From NCBI RefSeq assembly GCF_021311115.1, contig NZ_JAJTNP010000003.1, positions 1 through 64,000 of the forward strand: a stretch of 64,000 bases of DNA. The letters run 5' to 3'. Positions 35,933 through 44,439 of the stretch are shown piece after piece; the stretch's first letter is position 1, and every line of letters starts with the position of its first letter. Source of the DNA: Chryseobacterium gwangjuense (lineage in GTDB: Bacteria > Bacteroidota > Bacteroidia > Flavobacteriales > Weeksellaceae). The position numbers were made by a program, and so were the translations under genes. The notes below the pieces were generated by a model. It saw only the letters and a list, made by a program, of their open reading frames with translations. It ran no database searches and was not told the DNA's origin.

Positions 35933-36919
35933 TTATTTTTTGTTTAAAGCTTTTTCAACTTCATTTCCACAAAGATCTGTGATAGAGATTCCATAGATTT
36001 TTGCCTGTTGAGGAAGAATACTTGCAGGTGAGAATCCCGGGTTTGTATTCATTTCAAGCATATATGGAATTCCGTTCATCAAAATGTATTCACTTCTTGA
36101 AAAACCACTCATCCCTAATGAATTGTAGGCTCTTTTTGAAATTTCTTCTACTCTTAGTCTTGTTTCGTCATCAATTCTTGCCGGAGTAATTTCTTCGGAA
36201 GCGCCTTCATATTTTGCTTCATAATCAAAAAACTCATTTTGAGGAACAATTTCTGTGATTCCTAAAACAATAGTTTCTCCTTTAAAATCGATAACTCCCA
36301 CAGAAACTTCCATTCCGTCTAGGAAACTTTCGATTAAGATTTCATCATCTTCTTTGAATGCAATTTCTGTTGCCGCAATCAGTTCAGACTTTTCTTTAAC
36401 CTTTGAAATTCCTAAAGAAGATCCCGATTGATTAGGCTTTACAAAAACAGGAAGCCCAAGGTTTTCTACAATTTTATCAATGTTAATTTCCTCTCCTTTT
36501 CTTAAATAAACACTTTTTGCAGAAGGAATTCCGTATTTTGATAGGACAGCTAATGTATCTTTTTTATTGAAAGTTAATGCACTTTGATAGAAATCACAAC
36601 CCGTATATTTCTGTCCGATGGCGTCCCAATAAGCCTGAAGGATTCCGTTTTCTCCCGGTGTTCCGTGAATGATATTGAAGCATACGTCGAATTGTAATGT
36701 TTCATTATTATCCAGGGTTACTGAAAAGTCTCCTTTGTTGATGCTGTATTTTTTATCATTTTCACCTAAAAAATACCATTCATTTTTAAGAATGACTACC
36801 TTATATACATTGTATAAATTTCTGTCTAAAGAATCATAGATTAATTGACCGCTTTTTAAGGAAACAACGTATTCATCGGAATAACCTCCCATTACTACGG
36901 CAACATTTTTTTTGCTCAT
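35933..36919 (-). CDS. ddl: D-alanine--D-alanine ligase
   Basis: The 328-aa ATP-grasp enzyme makes D-Ala-D-Ala for peptidoglycan. Motifs are the N-terminal VVMGGYSDEYVVSLKSG, the substrate loop NIIHGTPGENG, the ATP-binding FVKPNQSGSSLGISKV and the Mg site LEMNTNPGFSPAS near the C-terminus. It heads a minus-strand run with coaD. Confidence 0.96.
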   Translation of the reverse strand: MSKKNVAVVMGGYSDEYVVSLKSGQLIYDSLDRNLYNVYKVVILKNEWYFLGENDKKYSINKGDFSVTLDNNETLQFDVCFNIIHGTPGENGILQAYWDAIGQKYTGCDFYQSALTFNKKDTLAVLSKYGIPSAKSVYLRKGEEINIDKIVENLGLPVFVKPNQSGSSLGISKVKEKSELIAATEIAFKEDDEILIESFLDGMEVSVGVIDFKGETIVLGITEIVPQNEFFDYEAKYEGASEEITPARIDDETRLRVEEISKRAYNSLGMSGFSRSEYILMNGIPYMLEMNTNPGFSPASILPQQAKIYGISITDLCGNEVEKALNKK

Positions 36920-37038
36920 ATCTATATAGTATCAATGAAGCAAATTTAATGATTTTATGGAATCTAAATTGGGAAAATAAGAAATTTTAAAATCTGAATG
37001 AATTGTGTTAAATAAAAGTACATTCTAAAATTATTAGC

Positions 37039-37046
37039 TATATTTG
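37039..37046 (+). promoter_or_regulatory. Flavobacterial -7 element upstream of the PASTA gene
   Basis: TATATTTG lies 26 bp before the start codon; no TTG occurs at the normal distance upstream. Confidence 0.4.
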
Positions 37047-37072
37047 CCGTTATAATTAAAGTCATTTTAAGT

Positions 37073-38122
37073 ATGTTTAAATCACTTTTCAATTGGAAAG
37101 TTTTACTGAATTTATTAGTAGCCATCGGTGTTTTCGTAGGGTTGGTTTGGCTTACCTTCCGTTGGTTAGAATATCATACTAATCATGGTCAGGAAATTCC
37201 TGTTCCGAATGTGGTTAATAAAACTGTGCATGAAGCAATCAAAATATTAGATGATACAGGATTGGAGTATGAAGTAGACAGTTCGAAATATGACCCGAAG
37301 TTCAGACCTTTTCAGGTACTTCAGGTGTTTCCTTCGCCCGGTTCTCGTGTGAAAGACGGAAGAACGGTTAGATTAAAAGTGAATCCTAAAACCTGGGCTG
37401 CTATTGCTCTTCCTGATGTGATTAACAAATATTCAGGACTGGCTTTCCAAAGATTGGAGCAGGTGGGATTGAAGATCGGTGACACGATTTATGAACCAAG
37501 TATTCAAAAAGATGCTGTTCTTAGAATTTTATTTAATGGTGCTGAAGTAAAACCTAAAACGAAACTTCCGCGATTTTCTATCGTAGATATTGTGATTGGT
37601 TCCGGACCTATGAGAAATATCGGAATTCCTAGTGTTATTGGTTTAACGGTAAAAGAAGCGAAAGCACTTATTATAAGAAGTAAGTTTGAAGTAGGAGTCG
37701 TAGAATATGAAGACGGCGGTAAAGATGAATCCGATATTGTATATTATCAGGATCCGGGTGCAGGAGATGTACGGGATCAGGGAATGCAGATTGATCTTTG
37801 GGCAAGTAAAAAAACTCCTGCTGAATTAAGAAATAAAATAGACCAGTTAAATTCTATGTACCGTATGAAGGTAGATACGGCTCTTCCTCCTGTAAGGTAT
37901 GAAGAAGTAGCTGTAGAGCCCGCTCATATTGAAGAACCTGCTCCGGCTCCTAAAAAAGAAACTCCTAAACCGGAGCCTGCAAAGTCAGAACCTCAGAAAA
38001 GTACAACCGTAAAATCGACTACTTCTACAGATGACAAGACAAAAGCAACAGGAAGTAATTCCAAAGGAACGACACAGCAACCTGCTGAAAAACCAAAAGC
38101 TAAAAAGGTAATTATTCAATAA
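37073..38122 (+). CDS. PASTA-domain membrane protein
   Basis: The 349-aa product has an N-terminal membrane helix (about 11-30), three PASTA repeats outside the membrane (about 38-105, 108-177 and 180-245) and a low-complexity tail rich in Pro, Glu, Lys and Thr. PASTA domains bind peptidoglycan fragments or beta-lactams in kinases and penicillin-binding proteins; here no kinase or transpeptidase is attached. Its location beside ddl and a pseudouridine synthase is common in this lineage. Function is inferred as cell-wall sensing or division. Confidence 0.9.
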   Translation: MFKSLFNWKVLLNLLVAIGVFVGLVWLTFRWLEYHTNHGQEIPVPNVVNKTVHEAIKILDDTGLEYEVDSSKYDPKFRPFQVLQVFPSPGSRVKDGRTVRLKVNPKTWAAIALPDVINKYSGLAFQRLEQVGLKIGDTIYEPSIQKDAVLRILFNGAEVKPKTKLPRFSIVDIVIGSGPMRNIGIPSVIGLTVKEAKALIIRSKFEVGVVEYEDGGKDESDIVYYQDPGAGDVRDQGMQIDLWASKKTPAELRNKIDQLNSMYRMKVDTALPPVRYEEVAVEPAHIEEPAPAPKKETPKPEPAKSEPQKSTTVKSTTSTDDKTKATGSNSKGTTQQPAEKPKAKKVIIQ

Positions 38123-38146
38123 TATTACCATTATTATAAAAATTAC

Positions 38147-38177
38147 AGGCTTCAACTTTACCACGTTGAAGCCTTTT
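38147..38177 (+). terminator. Terminator-like hairpin between the PASTA and RluD genes
   Basis: AGGCTTCAAC (38147-38156) and GTTGAAGCCT (38165-38174) form a 10-bp stem; the T tract is short, so read-through into the next gene is possible. Confidence 0.6.
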
Positions 38178-38194
38178 GTATAAAAAATAAAACA

Positions 38195-39268
38195 ATGACA
38201 GAAGATAACGAAGATTTTTTAGATGAAGAATTATTAGATACGAACAGTATTGATAATATCGATATTGATGAAGAAAATAAAGGACTATACGAACATCTTA
38301 ATCTCACTGTTGATAAAAGTCAGGAACCATTAAGGATCGATAAGTTTTTATTAATTTTTCGTCAGAATTCTTCAAGAAATAAAATCTCACAAACCTGTAG
38401 AGCCGGAAACGTTATAGTAAACGGAGTGGCGGTGAAGCAGAACTATCGTGTAAAACCAGGAGATCAGATTTCTGTATTATTAGCACACCCTCCAAGAGAA
38501 AATGTAATTATTCCACAAGATATTCCGGTTAATATCGTTTATGAAGATGATGACCTTGTGGTTGTAGATAAAGAACCGGGAATGGTCGTTCATCCGGGAT
38601 TTGGAAACTGGGATGGAACTTTGGTGAATGCATTGGCATTTCATTTTGAAAAAAATGGTTCTAAATCTGATCTTGACAGAGTGGGATTGGTTCATAGGAT
38701 AGATAAAGATACTTCGGGGCTACTCGTTATAGCGAAAAACGAATATGCGCTGAGCTTTTTGGCAAAACAGTTCTTTGAAAGAAAAACCAAAAGATTGTAT
38801 TGGGCATTTGTATGGGGAAATGTACAGGACGATGAAGGAACAATAAGAGGTCATATCGGTCGACATCCTAAAAATAGAATGCAGATGCATACATATGAAG
38901 ACGGAAGTCAGGGAAAACATGCGGTGACCCATTATAAAGTATTGGAAAGATTTAAATATATGACCTGGGTAGAATGTAAATTGGAAACCGGAAGAACGCA
39001 CCAGATCAGAGCACACTTTAAACATATTGGCCATACCTTGTTTAATGATGAAAGATATGAAGGTCATACTCCTTTAAGAGGAGTTAACCTACCTAAGTAT
39101 AAGCAGTTTATAAAAAATGTTTTTGAAATACTACCAAGACACGCATTGCATGCTCATACTTTAGGATTTATACATCCAACGACTAAAAAGGAATTGTATT
39201 TTGAGAGCCCAATGCCGAAAGATATGGCGGATGCTGTAAAAAAATGGAGAAATTATTTAGAAAACTAA
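38195..39268 (+). CDS. rluD: RluA/RluD family 23S rRNA pseudouridine synthase
   Basis: The 357-aa product has an acidic N-terminal extension (about 1-40), an S4 RNA-binding domain (DKFLLIFRQNSSRNKISQ onwards) and the RluA catalytic domain with the aspartate in HRIDKDTSGLLVIAKN, plus MVVHPGFGNWDGTLVNAL and GRTHQIRAHFKHIGH. It should convert uridines in 23S rRNA to pseudouridine; the exact site (RluD-like) is inferred. Confidence 0.93.
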   Translation: MTEDNEDFLDEELLDTNSIDNIDIDEENKGLYEHLNLTVDKSQEPLRIDKFLLIFRQNSSRNKISQTCRAGNVIVNGVAVKQNYRVKPGDQISVLLAHPPRENVIIPQDIPVNIVYEDDDLVVVDKEPGMVVHPGFGNWDGTLVNALAFHFEKNGSKSDLDRVGLVHRIDKDTSGLLVIAKNEYALSFLAKQFFERKTKRLYWAFVWGNVQDDEGTIRGHIGRHPKNRMQMHTYEDGSQGKHAVTHYKVLERFKYMTWVECKLETGRTHQIRAHFKHIGHTLFNDERYEGHTPLRGVNLPKYKQFIKNVFEILPRHALHAHTLGFIHPTTKKELYFESPMPKDMADAVKKWRNYLEN

Positions 39269-39319
39269 AAATATATTGAGAATTTTTTTATATTTGTTGA
39301 ATTGAAATCAAGATTTGTT

Positions 39320-40270
39320 ATGAGAAAACTATATGCTATCGTATGTTTAGCTCTTTTGTCGAATGCATACAAAGCACAAGAATCACTTCCATATTATCAA
39401 CAATACCTTTTGGATGGTGATTTCCTGTTCAACCCTGCTCAGTATGGAAAAACAGATGAAGTTCAACTTAATCTTAACTACCAACAACAATTTTCAAAGT
39501 TTAGCGAGTCTCCCAATGTACAGTCAGTGGGGATCAACGCGAATATCTTTGATAGAGTAGGTGCGGGTCTTTCTGTATTCAGAGATAGCAATGGTCCTAT
39601 TTCTGCAAACGGAATTACAGCAGGAGCTTCTTATTTTATTCCTTTAAGTAGCGAAGGAGACAGAAAAGATCAGTTCTCTTTTGGTACAAGTGTTAATTTT
39701 TATAATATGAATTTTGATTATTCAAAAATTAATACGGAAGATGGGTATGATCCTTTATTGCAAGGGAATGAGAGCAATATTTTCATGGTATATGCTAACT
39801 TCGGTTTAGCTGCTACGTATAGAAACTTATTTGGAGGAGTATCCGTTAATGATATTGCTTTGAGTAATGACCAATCTATTGTAAACAACTATGAGCCGTC
39901 TCCAATTAAATTCTTCTTGAATTTAGGATATGATTGGCATGTAGGAGACAATATGTACTTCACTCCGTCTGTATTGGTAAACTTAAATACCAACTCTACA
40001 AGATTGATGGATTATAACTTGATGGCAACTTTCTTTAATGACATCAACTCTTTCTCTTTCGGGGTAAGCTATAGAGCTGCTCAGAACAGATTCGATAATC
40101 AGCAGTTACAAATTGCTCCAGTCGTTAAAGTTAGATTTAACAAATTTATGGTGGGAGCTACTTATAACTTAGGATTGTCTGATATTCAGGATTATGGAGG
40201 AAACAGCTTCATGGTAAGTGTAGGTTATAACTTCGATAACTTCATTAACCATAGAGGATATAGATATTAA
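39320..40270 (+). CDS. PorP/SprF family T9SS membrane protein
   Basis: The product is 316 aa from the ATG at 39320; a TTG 18 bp upstream is less likely because the signal peptide begins at MRKLYAIVCLALLSNAYKAQ. The body is an outer-membrane barrel with the PorP/SprF start LPYYQQYLLDGDFLFNPAQYG and the C-terminal SVGYNFD. SprF-type proteins help export partner adhesins by T9SS or act in gliding. No SprB-like adhesin is adjacent in the window. Confidence 0.9.
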   Translation: MRKLYAIVCLALLSNAYKAQESLPYYQQYLLDGDFLFNPAQYGKTDEVQLNLNYQQQFSKFSESPNVQSVGINANIFDRVGAGLSVFRDSNGPISANGITAGASYFIPLSSEGDRKDQFSFGTSVNFYNMNFDYSKINTEDGYDPLLQGNESNIFMVYANFGLAATYRNLFGGVSVNDIALSNDQSIVNNYEPSPIKFFLNLGYDWHVGDNMYFTPSVLVNLNTNSTRLMDYNLMATFFNDINSFSFGVSYRAAQNRFDNQQLQIAPVVKVRFNKFMVGATYNLGLSDIQDYGGNSFMVSVGYNFDNFINHRGYRY

Positions 40271-40293
40271 TCAATTTAATTTAAATAAATTTG

Positions 40294-40320
40294 AGCTCTG
40301 AATTTTTTCAGAGCTTTTTT
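40294..40320 (+). terminator. Terminator after the PorP/SprF gene
   Basis: AGCTCTGAA pairs with TTCAGAGCT, followed by TTTTT. It ends two bases before the hemW start, so hemW needs a start signal inside this region or read-through. Confidence 0.75.
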
Positions 40321-40321
40321 T

Positions 40322-41446
40322 ATGATTTATATTCACATTCCGTTTTGTAAACAAAAGTGCAGCTATTGTAATTTTCACTTTTCCACATCTTTAAATTTTA
40401 AAGATGAAATGCTTGCTGCAATGAAAAAGGAAATCTTTTTGCGAAAAGATGAACTACAAAACAAAAATTTACGGTCCCTCTATTTTGGGGGCGGTACTCC
40501 TTCTATTCTTTCATCGGACGAAATCAGTTCTTTAATTGATGAGGTTTTAAAATATTTCAGCTTTGAAAAAGATATTGAGATCACTTTGGAAGCCAATCCC
40601 GATGATTTAGATAAAAGCTTTTTGAAAGGTTTGTCAAATTCTCCGGTAAATCGCTTGTCAATTGGGACGCAAAGTTTTTTTGAAGAAGACTTAAAGCTGA
40701 TGAATCGTGCACATACCGCTTCAGAAGCTGAAGGTTCTATCAAAAGAGCACAGGATTTCGGTTTCGAAAATTTGAGTATTGATTTAATTTATGGTTCACC
40801 GACTTCCAATCTTGAAATCTGGAAAGAAAATTTAAATAAAACAATTGCGCTGGAAGTTCCTCATATTTCGTCTTATGCTTTAACGGTTGAGCCAAAAACT
40901 GCCTTAGAAAACTGGATTTCCAAAGGGAAAGTCATCAGTCCGAAAGAAGAAGAACAGAATAAAGAATTCTATTACCTATCAGACTTCTTGAAGGATAATG
41001 GTTTTGAGCATTATGAGGTTTCCAATTTTGCAAAACCAGGGTTTTACTCCAGACACAATTCTTCCTATTGGAAATATAAAGAATACTTAGGAATTGGTCC
41101 GTCTGCGCATTCTTACAATGGTTTTGATATCAGGAGCTGGAATGTAGCGAATAACCAGCAATACATTAAAAAATTAAACTCAAATCTTTTGGCCAAAGAA
41201 GAAGAAGTTCTTTCCCAGGAGGATCAGTTTAATGAGATGATTATGATTGGCTTAAGAACCGTTTGGGGAGTTGATCTTGAAAATTTAAAAGAAAAATTTA
41301 ATTATAAAATTCTTGATCATTTTCAGCATGAAATTAAACCCAAACTGGAACAAGAAATTTTAATCATCGAAAATAATCATCTGAAAATTCCTGAAAAACA
41401 TTGGTTTATGGCAGATGGAATTGCTTCGGATCTGTTCATCGTTTAA
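40322..41446 (+). CDS. hemW: Radical SAM heme chaperone HemW
   Basis: The 374-aa product has the CX3CX2C iron-sulfur motif as FCKQKCSYCNF (about residues 8-18), the GGGTPS motif near 57-62 and the family ending region. HemW inserts heme into respiratory proteins and resembles coproporphyrinogen oxidase HemN, but it lacks the HemN N-terminal extension, which favours HemW. It is followed by murI after 62 bp. Confidence 0.93.
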   Translation: MIYIHIPFCKQKCSYCNFHFSTSLNFKDEMLAAMKKEIFLRKDELQNKNLRSLYFGGGTPSILSSDEISSLIDEVLKYFSFEKDIEITLEANPDDLDKSFLKGLSNSPVNRLSIGTQSFFEEDLKLMNRAHTASEAEGSIKRAQDFGFENLSIDLIYGSPTSNLEIWKENLNKTIALEVPHISSYALTVEPKTALENWISKGKVISPKEEEQNKEFYYLSDFLKDNGFEHYEVSNFAKPGFYSRHNSSYWKYKEYLGIGPSAHSYNGFDIRSWNVANNQQYIKKLNSNLLAKEEEVLSQEDQFNEMIMIGLRTVWGVDLENLKEKFNYKILDHFQHEIKPKLEQEILIIENNHLKIPEKHWFMADGIASDLFIV

Positions 41447-41456
41447 ACTTTTGACA

Positions 41457-41489
41457 TTGCATAATATGCAATAAAATTCCTTATTTTTG
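41457..41489 (+). promoter_or_regulatory. murI promoter with a palindromic -33 region
   Basis: TTG (41457-41459), a 22-bp spacer and TATTTTTG (41482-41489) fit the flavobacterial consensus. The -33 region is a perfect palindrome, TTGCATA-A-TATGCAA (41457-41471), which could be a repressor operator or chance. Confidence 0.5.
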
Positions 41490-41508
41490 TATAAAATTTC
41501 AGCTCGAT

Positions 41509-42339
41509 TTGAAAAATAAAAAACCAGACTATTCGCATCTTTCATCCAGCCAACCTATCGGTATTTTTGATAGTGGAGTGGGAGGTTTGACGGTAGCTAA
41601 AGAGATAAAAAGGCTTCTTCCTCATGAAGATTTGATTTATTTTGGAGATACAAAGCATCTTCCTTATGGTGAAAAATCCAGAGAGGCCATCATTGAGTAT
41701 TCTACTAAGATTACTAATTTTTTGTTGGAACAGAATTGTAAAGCAATTGTAATTGCGTGTAATACGGCTACTGCAAATGCTCTGAATGAAGTGATGGAAT
41801 CCGTTGCAGGCAAAGTTCCTGTAATTGATGTGATTAATCCTGTTGCAGAAAAGGTTTCGTATGAAATTCACAACAACGTAGGAGTTATTGCGACAAAAGC
41901 GACGGTGAATTCCGGATTATACAAAAAAAGTATTCGTAAGCATAATAAGTGGATTAAAGTGGATGAATTGGCAACTCCGTTATTGGTTCCTGCCATTGAA
42001 GAAGGTTTTAAAAATCATCCGATTACCCATGCGATTATTTATAATTATTTAAGTAATAGTAAATTAAAGAATATTGAGACTTTAATTTTAGGATGTACTC
42101 ATTATCCTTTATTAATTGATGAAATCAAGCAATATTACGGAAATCGTGTCCGGGTAATTGACTCTCCGAATATCGTAGCGAATCATTTGAAAATCATTTT
42201 AGATAAATACAGTCTTTTAAATGAGAATAATCCGAAGCCGAATTATCACTTTTACCTTTCAGATTTAACGAAAAACTTCGAAAAGATATCAAAGAAGTTC
42301 TTTGGAAAAACAATTGACTTAGAGCTAAAAGTATTATAA
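41509..42339 (+). CDS. murI: Glutamate racemase
   Basis: The 276-aa product makes D-glutamate for peptidoglycan. The two catalytic cysteines are visible in VIACNTATANA and ILGCTHYPLLI, and the start motif is IGIFDSGVGGLTV. The start codon is TTG at 41509: no in-frame ATG lies nearby upstream, and the -7 element is 20 bp before. A rare start codon is unusual for this essential enzyme. Confidence 0.95.
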   Translation: MKNKKPDYSHLSSSQPIGIFDSGVGGLTVAKEIKRLLPHEDLIYFGDTKHLPYGEKSREAIIEYSTKITNFLLEQNCKAIVIACNTATANALNEVMESVAGKVPVIDVINPVAEKVSYEIHNNVGVIATKATVNSGLYKKSIRKHNKWIKVDELATPLLVPAIEEGFKNHPITHAIIYNYLSNSKLKNIETLILGCTHYPLLIDEIKQYYGNRVRVIDSPNIVANHLKIILDKYSLLNENNPKPNYHFYLSDLTKNFEKISKKFFGKTIDLELKVL

Positions 42340-42377
42340 AAACAAAAGCTGTTTCTAAATGAAACAGCTTTTGTTTT
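42339..42377. terminator. Strong bidirectional terminator
   Basis: A perfect 17-bp stem (42339-42355 with 42361-42377) around TAAAT. It overlaps the last base of the murI stop codon and serves the convergent nitroreductase gene as well. Confidence 0.9.
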
Positions 42378-42392
42378 GTAGGCCTTCTTAGT

Positions 42393-42992
42393 TTAGATTT
42401 CCAAAATCACATTCCTTCTTTCCAATCTCTTTTTGGGCGTGTGGATTGGCTGATTTTTATCGGTTTCAGATTTTTTACCGATTGCAACGGCAAAAAGACT
42501 TTCATACTTTTCATTGTTTAAAATAGCATCGTATTTTTCATTTTCAATTCCTTCCATAGGGGTGGAATCGATTTCCATATCTGCACAAGCCGAAAGTAAA
42601 ATGCCAAGTGACAGATAGACCTGATGTTTTAACCAGGACTTGATTTCAATGTCACCTTTGGGTTTCACAAAAGTTTTATAATAATTAATTGAGCCTTCAG
42701 GAAGGTTTTCTACAATCTGTTTTTCGAAATCTTCAGGTTTTTTAAACGCCTGAAAGACGATTAGTAGGCTGCTTTCCAACACTTTTTCTTTGTTAAAATA
42801 AGAAGCTTCAGCAAGTAGCGTTTTTACTTCAGGATTATTGACAAACACAAAATTCCATGGCTGGCTGTTGATGGAAGAAGGACTTAAATGTAAAATTTCC
42901 TTAAGTGTCTGAATTTGTTCTTCACTGATTGCACCTTGTGGATTATACTTTTTCACAGTATATCTCGATTTCATTTTTTCTAAAAAGCTCAT
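42393..42992 (-). CDS. Nitroreductase family NAD(P)H oxidoreductase
   Basis: The 199-aa FMN flavoprotein shows the family start SRYTVKKYNPQG, the SSINSQPWNFVFV FMN-binding motif (about 37-50) and the C-terminal AVAIGKKSETDKN. It should reduce nitro or quinone compounds, or act in electrophile defence. It is divergent from an HxlR-family regulator 84 bp away, an arrangement known for B. subtilis hypR/hypO, so control by that regulator is likely. Confidence 0.9.
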   Translation of the reverse strand: MSFLEKMKSRYTVKKYNPQGAISEEQIQTLKEILHLSPSSINSQPWNFVFVNNPEVKTLLAEASYFNKEKVLESSLLIVFQAFKKPEDFEKQIVENLPEGSINYYKTFVKPKGDIEIKSWLKHQVYLSLGILLSACADMEIDSTPMEGIENEKYDAILNNEKYESLFAVAIGKKSETDKNQPIHTPKKRLERRNVILEI

Positions 42993-43001
42993 AATTTTTG
43001 T

Positions 43002-43048
43002 ACTATATTTTTTATAGTTTCAAAACTAATTTAAGTTTAATACATTTG
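43002..43048. promoter_or_regulatory. Divergent control region of nitroreductase and hxlR
   Basis: The inverted repeat ACTATA-N5-TATAGT (43002-43018) lies close to the nitroreductase start and TACATTTG (43041-43048) is a -7 match for the regulator gene on the plus strand. An HxlR operator at the first site is inferred. Confidence 0.45.
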
Positions 43049-43076
43049 CAATAACGGTCTAAAATGATAGTATAAA

Positions 43077-43433
43077 ATGTATTCAATCGATAATAAAGAA
43101 TATCCTTGTTGCACAACGGTGACCATGAGATTCATTGGAGGAAAATGGAAAGCGGTAATTCTGTATTACCTTGCAGATGGCGCAAAACGGTACAACGAAT
43201 TGAGGAAATCAATCCCAACAATAACAGAACGCACTTTGAGCCTTCAGTTAAAACAATTGGAAGAAGATCATATTATAAGCAGAAAAGTGTATACGGAGAA
43301 GCCTCCTTTGATAGTAGAATATATGCTAACGGATTTTGGCAAAACACTGCTTCCCGTTTTGAAAGAAATTGCAAAATGGGGTGAAAATGCAGTGTTGAAT
43401 TCGGAGAAAGTTGAAGTTTTGAATCAAGGATAA
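43077..43433 (+). CDS. HxlR/DUF24 family transcriptional regulator
   Basis: The 118-aa winged-helix protein begins MYSIDNKEYPCC and has the family core FIGGKWKAVILYYLADGAKRYNELRKSIP, TERTLSLQLKQLEEDHIISRK and YMLTDFGKTLLPVL. The neighbouring Cys11 and Cys12 are at the place where redox sensors such as YodB, CatR and HypR carry their reactive cysteine. It is divergent from a nitroreductase, so it probably represses that gene until thiol or electrophile stress. Its 3' end overlaps the convergent membrane protein gene by 10 bp. Confidence 0.92.
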   Translation: MYSIDNKEYPCCTTVTMRFIGGKWKAVILYYLADGAKRYNELRKSIPTITERTLSLQLKQLEEDHIISRKVYTEKPPLIVEYMLTDFGKTLLPVLKEIAKWGENAVLNSEKVEVLNQG

Positions 43434-43813
43434 TAACAAGATAATATAATGATAGGTAAGCATAAGCTTAATGTCATATAAGTAAAGTAAAAAAGTCTGT
43501 CATTATCATAGTTAAATGAAGAAAATTTGGGAGGATCGATAGGGTCTCTATCGTTATATTTTCTAAAAATATTTAAGCAAAAATGCAAAAGAATAAATTG
43601 GTATATAGGACAAAGTAGAAATAAATAAAAGTTAGGCTTATTTTCTTTTGTTGTTGTTATTGCTAAAGCCAGTGTACCTAAAATTGCTAAAGCAACACAA
43701 ATCCGAAAGATTATCTTATAAGTTTTGAACTTAAAAAATAGGCTTCTGAAAAATAAGAACAAAAATGGTATAAATAGAAGCCCAATCAAAAAAGCAATTA
43801 GATCAGGCTTCAT
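43424..43813 (-). CDS. Small membrane protein of unknown function
   Basis: The product is 129 aa from the ATG at 43813, with four hydrophobic segments (FLIGLLFIPFLFLFF, ICVALAILGTLALAI, FYLFLLCPIYQFILLHF, MTLSLCLPIIILSC). The start overlaps the end of rsmD by 11 bp, so it is translationally coupled. No family is recognised. It is the last gene of the six-gene run. Confidence 0.65.
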   Translation of the reverse strand: MKPDLIAFLIGLLFIPFLFLFFRSLFFKFKTYKIIFRICVALAILGTLALAITTTKENKPNFYLFLLCPIYQFILLHFCLNIFRKYNDRDPIDPPKFSSFNYDNDRLFYFTYMTLSLCLPIIILSCYYP

Positions 43814-44366
43814 CTTTATTCGGTTCAAAAAAACTGAAACTCACGTTTCCGTACTTTCTGGTATCAATTAAGTTGGGATGGTCAAATTTCATTCGACTTT
43901 GGTGCTCTACAATCAGGATTCCGTTTTCTTTTAAATATTTATTGTTGAGCACTAAAGAAACCAATTCGTGGTATTTTTTTTCTTCCATTTCGAAAGGAGC
44001 ATCAGAAAATACGATTTCAAATGATTTTTTATTTCTAAACTTTTTTAACCAGTCAAAAACATCACCTCTCTGAACATTTACCTGTGAACTAAATCCTAGT
44101 TCAGAAGCCGTAGAATTCAGGAAACTTGTGTGCTTCGGATTCATTTCTACAGAAGTGATATCAGCACAACCTCTAGAAGCAAATTCAAAGCTTATAGAGC
44201 CAATTCCGGCAAATAAATCAAGTACAGCAATCGACTGCATATCATAAGTATTTTCCAAAATACTGAAGAGCGCTTCTTTTGCAAAATCTGTTGTTGGCCT
44301 TACATCAAAATTTTTGGGAGCGGCTATTTTTTTGGCTTTCCATTTGCCTGAGATGATTCTGTACAT
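43803..44366 (-). CDS. rsmD: RsmD-type 16S rRNA (guanine-N2) methyltransferase
   Basis: The 187-aa product methylates a guanine of 16S rRNA (G966 in E. coli). It has the start MYRIISGKWKAKKI, the RPTTDFAKEALFSIL segment and the SAM motif VLDLFAGIGSISFEFASRG. The catalytic (D/N)PPF motif reads DAPF here (SDAPFEM): the first proline is replaced by alanine. DUF3822 lies next to it, a neighbour typical of Bacteroidota. Confidence 0.9.
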   Translation of the reverse strand: MYRIISGKWKAKKIAAPKNFDVRPTTDFAKEALFSILENTYDMQSIAVLDLFAGIGSISFEFASRGCADITSVEMNPKHTSFLNSTASELGFSSQVNVQRGDVFDWLKKFRNKKSFEIVFSDAPFEMEEKKYHELVSLVLNNKYLKENGILIVEHQSRMKFDHPNLIDTRKYGNVSFSFFEPNKDEA

Positions 44367-44439
44367 ATATGTTTAGGTTTTAGATTGAAGGTAATAGATT
44401 GCAGCTAAGAGCTAATGCCTATAATCTGCGACCTGCAAC

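Noticed and set aside
43106..43384. 92-aa frame inside the hxlR gene
   Set aside because: It is an alternative frame of a clear HxlR gene, with no family resemblance.
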